Source: Pelobates cultripes (taxonomy: Eukaryota; Chordata; Amphibia; Anura; Pelobatidae). Taken from it: a stretch of 64,000 nucleotides of DNA. Where the stretch lies: contig OW240913.1 of assembly GCA_933207985.1 (NCBI GenBank), forward strand, positions 278,867,232 to 278,931,231, in the 5' to 3' direction. Below, in pieces: positions 57,700 through 64,000 of this stretch. Below the pieces are notes generated by a model. It was not told the origin of the DNA, did not search any database, and worked only from the letters and a program-made list of their open reading frames with translations. Every line of letters starts with the position of its first letter. Within the stretch, counting starts at the first letter, position 1. The position numbers were made by a program, and so were the translations under genes.

Positions 57700-58905
57700 G
57701 GAACGAAAAATTGGGACTGTTGTGGGGCTTGACTTATGGGCATCTGTACTCCAGAATGCTGTCATTATTCATGTATCTTCCTCCGCAAACCCTCTTTGTT
57801 GGTGTTCCCTGAGGTACTGCCCCATCTCTTCTCAATCTATACTGATTCCTGTGGTAAACTAATCCGTTCTTTTGGCTTCCAATATCACTCCAAAGCTGAT
57901 GGTGTGCAAATCTATCCATATTCTCCTGATCTTTCTCTTCTCCTCTTAAATCGTGTCTCCGACTGCCTCTCTGCTATTCCTAACTGGATGGCATCTTTCT
58001 TAAACTCAGTTGCTACAAAACAGAACAATTCTACCTCACAGTAATGCTTCCTTGGTTCCTTTCAATACCAAGCTCCCCTTCAGCCCTCACAGCCAGTCAA
58101 TTGCCAAATCCTGTTACTACAATCTTAAAAACATAGCTCACATCTGCCCCTTCTTAGCAACAGATGTGGCTGAAGTGCTCATTAGTACCCCTATCATCTC
58201 CCACTTGACTACTGCAACGCTGCTTCTCACTGGTATTAGGTGCTCCCAGCTTGCTCTGCTACAGTCTGTAATGAATGTTGTGGCAAGGCTATCTACCTGT
58301 CCCCTCACACCTACCACCTATGTAAGTCCTTACATTGAAACCTCTCTAAAATATAGGGCTCAATTTAAAATTCTGTTTCTCACTTACAAATATTTTTATA
58401 ACAATGCTCCTGTTTACCTTTTCCTACTAATATACAAGTATGTCCTATCCAGGCCACTACACTCTGCCGAAGATCTGCATCTATCCTCTCTTCGTACTTG
58501 AATCGCTGACTCTTGCCTTTAAGACTTCTGTAGGGCTGCACCATTTTTGGGAACTCTCTTCCCTGTTCCATTCCTTAAAAAATCTGTGAAAATCTATTCA
58601 AACGTGTATATAAGTTACACTGTTAACAGCTTTCTCTCCTGCAACTGAAACCTCTTTAAAAAAAAAAAAAAAAAAGCTTTCATTATTAACTCTTCCAGCA
58701 ACCTACTTTCCCATTACAAGAAATAATCTTGCTCTTGCATCTTGTCATTTTATCCCACTCACCTTAGATGTAAGCTCCTATGATCAGGGCCGTCAGCACC
58801 TTCTGTTCCTGTACATCCAATGTGTCTTTTTGCAACTGTTTGCTTATTAGTCCAGCTATTGTACAGCACTGCAGAATTTGTAGGTGCTTTATAAATAAAG
58901 AATTT
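57700..58905 (+). mobile_element. L2-like LINE, 5'-truncated, decayed
   Basis: On the + strand, FVGVP and GTAP at 57795-57822 form the RT GVPQG motif with the Gln codon replaced by TGA. The following residues [19 protein letters not shown] and [15 protein letters not shown] match L2/CR1-type RT order, but the active-site YADD has become KADG (about 57893-57904). Later ISHLTTATLLLTGI resembles the post-RT region. The 3' tail reads gtaggtgctttataaataaa, an L2-style end. Multiple stops and frameshifts are present. Confidence 0.65.
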
Positions 58906-60858
58906 CTAGAAAAAATATTTTTAAGTGCAATATATAGAAAATTATTTTTGCAAAGATCCACTATGACAAGGTGCATGGTCTGGTTCATACCGTATTCTAT
59001 CCAAGGTATGTCGTAAGAGGTACCAAATTCTGAAGCAAATAACCAGGGAAAGATGTGGATAACATTAAAGGGGAAGTGTCCCTTCATGTGAATTTCCACA
59101 TTATGTTTTCTTACATCTTATATTTAAATATGTGTGTTTGCGTGGACTCTGAAAAATAAAATGAAATGAGAACCTCACACTGTTCTATATTGAAATTGAG
59201 TGGTTACATCTTAGCTCACTGTCAAACATTGTCATAAATAAACTATGCCCTATGCACCTCTCCATCAGCATAGAGAGAGGAGGAAACCAAACCAATATTT
59301 CTAATTTTTTTATCCTCAAACGCAATTTCTCTGTTGCGCAAGGATTATACCAAATTGTGATCTGAATTGTTAATTTTATTATATATAGTTAAGACAAAAA
59401 AAAGTAATGTGAAAGAGAAAAAACCCAAAAACATTATAAGATTACTAGTTAAAGGTGATTTTTTATTTTTATTTTTTTTTTAAATGGTGCATTTTCCAGA
59501 GCAGTGGCAGTTCTAGTTGAAAATGTCTGGAAAAAAAACAAACATTTCAATAAAATAAAATAAAAAAAGGTTTGTTCCCAGAAAAAAATAGTAACTAAAG
59601 TAATTCTATTTTTTCATTTAAAATAAGTGGCGAAGATTAGCTTGAATAAAGCTTCATCTGTGCTCTCAAACTACAACTCCCAGTGTTCTTAGTCCTTACA
59701 GAGTATCCTTGGATTTGTTGTTAAATTAATGCTGCAGAACATCAGGTTGGCTAGCCCTAGGATAAGGTAAAATAAAAAAAAAAAATCTTCCCATCTTAAT
59801 AATCACTATCACTGATAAATGGCTGAAGCTTTTTACCTAAAGTGGGTGCTCGAGCTACGATTTATTTCTTTGTTACATGCCATTTCCATTTCCTTTTACT
59901 TACAGTACATAATTAATGACCTAAATAAAAAGTGGATTTCTTTGCTTAATGCATAGGAATTATTACAAAATCAATAAACCCCTTTCTTTCAGTAATGTTT
60001 TGTTGCTTTTATAATTTTACCAAGTAAGCAGGGTTCGCAAAGTTAGACACATTAGTGCATAAATTACCATGTTTATACTATCCTTTAGAATGCTTAGCAG
60101 TTAATATCTCTATAGTTCTGCGGTCATAATTTTCTCTGGGGCCTGCATAAAGGTTTTTTATTTCTGCTCTTATTACCACATGCCACTTTAAACAAACAAT
60201 TAATTGAGCCCAGCTCGTGATCATTAGCCAGGTTTGCTTCATGGATGTGTTCAAATGCGCAAAAACTGAGACATCCTATGAATTGTGAGCTGGGAATGAT
60301 TCAGATGGCATAAGTAGTATCCAAAATAACCTATTTTCTGTCATCTTTACTGCTACTTCATACATTAAACCTTATTACTTTGTAAGAATGGTCTATTACT
60401 TAAAGCTGAATGGATTTTAGAAATTGCATCCTGCCGTTTTGCAGCCCATTTCAGCAAGGAACATGCACGCATTTAGTTTCAAAATATATGTCTCTGTTTT
60501 ATTTATTTATTTATTTATTTATTTTTGCCAATATATATCTAAAAGGTATCCATAACTATAAATAGCTTAAAAATTAATACTGCTTTTCTTACTGTGGAAT
60601 GTATTCATAGAATGTGTGCGTGTACACAAATATGTATGTAAGTAGATGTTTGTGTGTATATCTATGTGTGTGTGTATTATATACATCAATATAATACGTG
60701 TTACAGTTGTAATGATTCATAAATGTTATTTGGATCTGTCTCTTTTGGTTTGCATTGCTTTATTTTCAACTAGTATGTATGCAGTATACAGTAAAAAAAA
60801 ATATTTTTTTTACATTTTTTTATTCTTTTCCAAGTCTTTTACATTTTTTCAAACAAAT
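58906..60858. other. Unassigned intron sequence
   Basis: A (TTTA)n microsatellite lies at about 60499-60527. No coding homology or repeat ends were recognised. Confidence 0.45.
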
Positions 60859-61429
60859 TTAAAGGAACACTTTAGGATCATAAATACAAACATTAATTCC
60901 TGAGCCCGTAGTATTATAACCACCATCTAGCCCCCTCTGACCCTCCCTTGCCTCCCTAAATATAGTAAAATCTTACTTGTATTCAAGTCTACATCTGCTG
61001 CATCTGCCAGTGATCTGCCTGCATGCCTGACATCATCAGAAGTGATTCTGTGAGCTAATCACAATGCTTTCCCATAGGATTGGCTGAGACTGTCAGAGGC
61101 AGGTCAGGGGCAGAGCCAGCACAAGTCAAACACAGCCCTGGCCAATCAGCATCTCTGCCTAGAGATCTGTTGAATCAATGCATCTCTATGAGAAAAGACC
61201 AGTGTCTGCATGCAGAGAAAGGAAACACTGAATGTCAGTACTTGATAGTGTACAGCACTGCTCTAGTAGCCATCTGCGGAGTGGCCAGTGGAGTTATCAC
61301 TAGGCTGTAATGTAATCACTGCATTTTCTCTGAAAACACAGTTTTTAAAAAACCTGAAGGGAATGATTCTACTCACCAGAACAAATACAATAAGCTGTAG
61401 TTTTTCTGATGACTATAGTGTTTCTTTAA
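60859..61429. mobile_element. T2-like MITE, complete
   Basis: It starts TTAAAGGAACACTTTAGGA and ends gactatagtgtttctttaa, enclosed by TTAA. It is 571 bases. The interior (ccaccatctagccccctctg, cacaatgctttcccatagga, cactaggctgtaatgta) closely matches the copies at 16563 (inverted order) and 35720. Confidence 0.8.
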
Positions 61430-61635
61430 CAAATTTAAGCATAAACATCATTTTCTGCAAGTGCAAGTTTGGTACACTGTCTTTACACTTATACAATTTC
61501 ATATCTGAAGTATTTGTCAATGTTTAGCACTCATATCAAGTTAAATATTAGCAAATGAGGTGATTTGAGGTAAAGTGGTGAACAATCTTTGTAAGAACAT
61601 TTAGCTTTCTCATCTAATATTATTAGCCTTAAGTA

Positions 61636-62290
61636 CTACTGAAAATTGTAGATTATGCGAGGGACCGCCGGAAAAAATGGATAGGACACGGACTTGGAAT
61701 CTGTCTTAGTCCTGCAGGATGCCAAAAACGTAACACCGACGGGGGTTATAGTAAACCCGTCCACGTTGAAAGCCCGAACATCCGAAACACGACGGAAGGA
61801 GACCAGACATAATAACAAGGTGAGTTTGGCTGCTAGTTGTCGGAGTGATAGGGCCGTGTTATCTGGCCAATCCCGGATGAAACGGATAACCACATCCACA
61901 TCCCATAATCGGTGATAGTTCGGAGTCGGTGGTCTGGCTAATTTGATGCCCCGTAAAAGCTGACATACTAAGGCTTCCTGACCCACTGGGGCACCGTTAA
62001 TAGGAACATGAGCCACAGAAATAGCGGAGCGTGTAACATTAATAGACCGGTATGATTTTCCGGCGGAGAACAGGTTGGAGAGAAAATTTAGTATGGCCGA
62101 GACAGGTGCTGTAAAGGGATCGAGGCCCCTTCCCAGACACCAGCGGTCCCATACATCCCATGCTGCCATGTAGCTACGTCTTGTACCTGGTGCCCATGAG
62201 TCCCATAGTAGGTCTTTAGTTGTTTGCGATAGGCCTGAGATGGCCCACGATCCCCTGAAAGAGTCCAGACTACCAATTCTAGACGTTCTT
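61636..62290 (-). pseudogene. DIRS tyrosine recombinase, 3'-truncated
   Basis: It overlaps the RT/RNase H C-terminus by about 200 bases in a different frame, the usual DIRS arrangement. The core-binding domain reads TTKDLLWDSWAPGTRRSYM and VWDRWC, then ILNFLSNLFSAGKSYRSINV. The catalytic start is KLTLLLCLVSFRRVSDVRAF (near 61760-61825) with the first Arg, followed by TFLASCRTKTDSKSVSYPFF. The frame then stops at 61636, so the His-x-x-Arg pair and the nucleophilic Tyr, expected about 100-150 residues on, are missing. The product could not catalyse strand exchange. The frame is open far upstream (to 63642), but there it only shadows RT. Confidence 0.75.
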
Positions 62291-64000
62291 GTAAGATTAG
62301 TGGATGAGGTTCCGCACTCGGGTTCGTGAGAAGCATGGGAAACGTTGGTAGCACTAGTGGATGGTCCTGCGACAGCACTAGTAAGTCTGGGAGCCATGCT
62401 TGGCTTCTCCATAATGGTGTTATTAGTATCAACGATGTCTTGGACATGCGTAGCTTGTGAAGCACCCCTGCTAGCATTGAAAATGGTGGGAATGCATATG
62501 CTCCGATCGGGGGCCAGTGTTGTAGAAATGCATCTACTGTTTCGCTCTGTGGGTCCGGTAGCCAGCTGTAGTGCCGCGGTAGTTGTGTATTCGTGCGCGA
62601 GGCAAAAAGGTCTATGCGTAGTGGTCCTCTGAGTGCTCTCACCATATTGAAGATCGTTGTGTCCAGGTGCCAATCGCTGTTGTCCCGCCAATGACGGGAG
62701 AACCAATCCGCGGTGAGGTTGTTGAGACCCGGTAAGTATTCTGCTCTGATAGTTATGTTGCGTGGGAGACAAAAACGGTATATGTCTTTGGTAGCCTCTG
62801 TCAACGCTCGTGACCTGGCTCCCCCCAGATGATTTACGTACTGGACTGCAGATATGTTGTCCATGCGTAGAAGTATGCAGCAATTGGACATGTGTTTGGC
62901 CAGACTGCGGATAGCGAAGGAGCCGGCTATCAGCTCTAGGCAATTGATGTGTAGCAGCTTTTCTTCTTCTGACCAAGGTCCCCCCGTGCATGCGTGTGCG
63001 CAGTGGGCTCTCCAGCCCCACAGGCTGGTGTCCGATTCCAGAATAAAGTCCGGGTTCGGACTGAATATGGCTCTGCAGTTCCAAGCTTCCATGTGAAGGA
63101 GCCACCAACGAAGTTCCTTCCGAACTTCTGCAGTTATCCCGATCCTTTGGTCGTATGAGTGCCCCCGTCTTAGGTGGTGAGCTTTCAATCTTTGCATGGC
63201 CCGGTAGTGGAGGGGTCCCGGGAAAATGGCTTGTATGGAGGATGACAGCAGCCCGACTATCCTGGCCAGGAGTCTCAGAGGGACCGTGTCTCTCCGCAGA
63301 AAACGCTGTATCTCCTTCCGAATGTTCGCAATCTTCGATTTGGGAAGATGTAGTGTGCACGTTACCGAGTCTATCTCGAATCCGAGGAACTGGACGGTTT
63401 TCGATGGAGAGAGCGATGACTTTTCTCTGTTCACAATGAAGCCTAATGATTCCAGAAAGTGCACTATAAATTTCGTCTGAGATCGAAGTCTGGATGCATT
63501 TTCGCAGAATATCAGTATGTCGTCCAGGTATATCAGGCAGCGGATACCCATTGTCCGCAAGTGCGCCATGGCCGGCTTTAGTAGTTTCGTGAAGCACCAA
63601 GGGGCGGAACTGAGACCGAACGGGAGGCATGTGAATTGGCACGTGCGTCCTCTCCAGCGGAAGCGAAGGAAAGGTCGGCTGGACTGGGCTATCGGAACCG
63701 ACAGGTAGGCATCCTTTAAGTCCAATCGAGTGAACCAGTCGTGCTCCAGAAGCAAGTCTCTGAGGAGGTGTATGCCCTCCATTTTGAAGTGTCTGTAGGT
63801 TACGAATGTATTTAGTTCTCGCAGGTTGATGACCGGTCGGTAGTCTCCCGTCTTCTTCTGGACTACAAATATATTGCTGATGAAACCCGTATCGTCTGGA
63901 GCGAGTTCGTCTGCTCCCTTGAGGAATAGGTTTCGGCTTTCGTCCTTTATGATTTTGGTATGCCCCACCGACGCCCGTATCGGTTGTGGGCGACGCGTTT
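62088..64000 (-). CDS. DIRS-type reverse transcriptase/RNase H (partial)
   Basis: An uninterrupted frame of more than 630 codons, entering from the window edge and ending LSRPY-stop. RT blocks in order are DTGFISNIFVVQKK and YRPVINLRELN, WFTRLDLKDAYLSVPI (first Asp), CLPFGLSSAPWCFTK, and CLIYLDDILIF (YLDD, at about 63520). Then follow VNREKSSLSPSKTVQFLGF and a connection. RNase H follows with FILESDTSLWGWRAH (about 63020-63045), HINCLELIAGSFAIR, RMDNISAVQYVNHLGG and LPGLNNLTADWFSRH. The C-terminal DLFASRTNTQLPRHYSW and LILITPLWRSQAWLP blocks are typical of DIRS polyproteins. The catalytic Asp and Glu positions appear intact. It replicates the element through an RNA intermediate (family knowledge). 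Antisense to ASCC3. Confidence 0.88.
   Translation of the reverse strand, partial: TRRPQPIRASVGHTKIIKDESRNLFLKGADELAPDDTGFISNIFVVQKKTGDYRPVINLRELNTFVTYRHFKMEGIHLLRDLLLEHDWFTRLDLKDAYLSVPIAQSSRPFLRFRWRGRTCQFTCLPFGLSSAPWCFTKLLKPAMAHLRTMGIRCLIYLDDILIFCENASRLRSQTKFIVHFLESLGFIVNREKSSLSPSKTVQFLGFEIDSVTCTLHLPKSKIANIRKEIQRFLRRDTVPLRLLARIVGLLSSSIQAIFPGPLHYRAMQRLKAHHLRRGHSYDQRIGITAEVRKELRWWLLHMEAWNCRAIFSPNPDFILESDTSLWGWRAHCAHACTGGPWSEEEKLLHINCLELIAGSFAIRSLAKHMSNCCILLRMDNISAVQYVNHLGGARSRALTEATKDIYRFCLPRNITIRAEYLPGLNNLTADWFSRHWRDNSDWHLDTTIFNMVRALRGPLRIDLFASRTNTQLPRHYSWLPDPQSETVDAFLQHWPPIGAYAFPPFSMLAGVLHKLRMSKTSLILITPLWRSQAWLPDLLVLSQDHPLVLPTFPMLLTNPSAEPHPLILQERLELVVWTLSGDRGPSQAYRKQLKTYYGTHGHQVQDVATWQHGMYGTAGVWEGASIPLQHLSRPY

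Larger units (their letters stand above)
61636..64000 (-). mobile_element. Young DIRS/Ngaro-like retrotransposon, cut by window edge
   Basis: The minus strand encodes RT/RNase H, open from the window edge to 62088, and an overlapping tyrosine recombinase in another frame ending at 61636. Base composition is more GC-rich than the intron around it. Gag and the left end lie beyond 64000. The recombinase lacks its last catalytic motifs, so the copy is truncated or internally deleted at its 3' side. It is a different lineage from the element at 11749: motif wording and RNase H differ and no stops interrupt RT. Confidence 0.85.

Noticed and set aside
57736..58501. Host gene exons in two frames
   Set aside because: The residues follow LINE reverse transcriptase order with a stopped GVPQG and lost YADD, and end in an L2-like tail.
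62300..63642. N-terminal two thirds of the 668-codon minus-strand frame as a separate protein
   Set aside because: Lies over the RT/RNase H frame and shows no recognisable domain. Best explained as a shadow frame, though kept as a finding to test.

Overview
This is vertebrate nuclear DNA, almost certainly from an anuran amphibian. It has no bacterial-style gene packing. It carries one split gene with canonical GT/AG introns, and most of the rest is transposon-derived. Frog-like signs are many short repeats with TTAAAGGGACACTATAG-type ends (like the T2/Kolobok MITEs known from Xenopus), DIRS-type tyrosine-recombinase retrotransposons, TTAA-flanked piggyBac-like repeats, and Tc1, hAT and CR1/L2-type LINEs. 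The species cannot be named from the sequence.

The host gene is ASCC3, the Ski2-like helicase subunit of the activating signal cointegrator complex, on the + strand. Six consecutive coding exons (2238-2388, 2738-3318, 44432-44552, 50307-50514, 53787-53925, 55466-55591) join in frame to give 442 codons. They match the vertebrate ASCC3 N-terminal region, from just after the start to just before the first helicase cassette. The start-codon exon lies upstream of the window and the helicase exons downstream. No broken codon or splice site was seen, so the gene looks functional. The second intron in the window is about 41 kb and holds most of the mobile elements.

Layout. 1-2237: upstream intron with a minus-strand CR1-like LINE (472-1838). 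2238-3318: two exons. 3319-44431: giant intron holding T2-like MITEs; a LINE with a restriction-like endonuclease remnant (9830-11643); a nearly full-length, decayed DIRS element (about 11749-16045); a hAT element with a perfect 8-bp target duplication (18650-19540); a Tc1 element (20390-25281) split by a 3.3-kb piggyBac-like TTAA element (20510-23810); a fragment resembling a second DIRS terminal repeat (about 25300-25560); a second hAT-like element (27974-29384); minisatellites (38.7-39.4 and 41.3-41.5 kb); a near-perfect 88-bp hairpin (41025-41112); and a foldback element (43451-43806). 44432-55591: four exons in shorter introns with MITEs, a LINE inside a MITE (51858-52905) and another foldback (55072-55356). 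55592-64000: the next intron, with an L2-like LINE (57700-58905), a T2-like MITE (60859-61429) and a young minus-strand DIRS element running off the window edge (61636-64000).

The most unusual structures are the chain of about eleven hairpins followed by five decaying 390-bp tandem units inside the piggyBac-like element, the shared minisatellite-plus-palindrome interior of two otherwise different hAT elements, and the long DIRS element open in two frames. No wholly new gene system is visible. The novelty is in repeat architecture.
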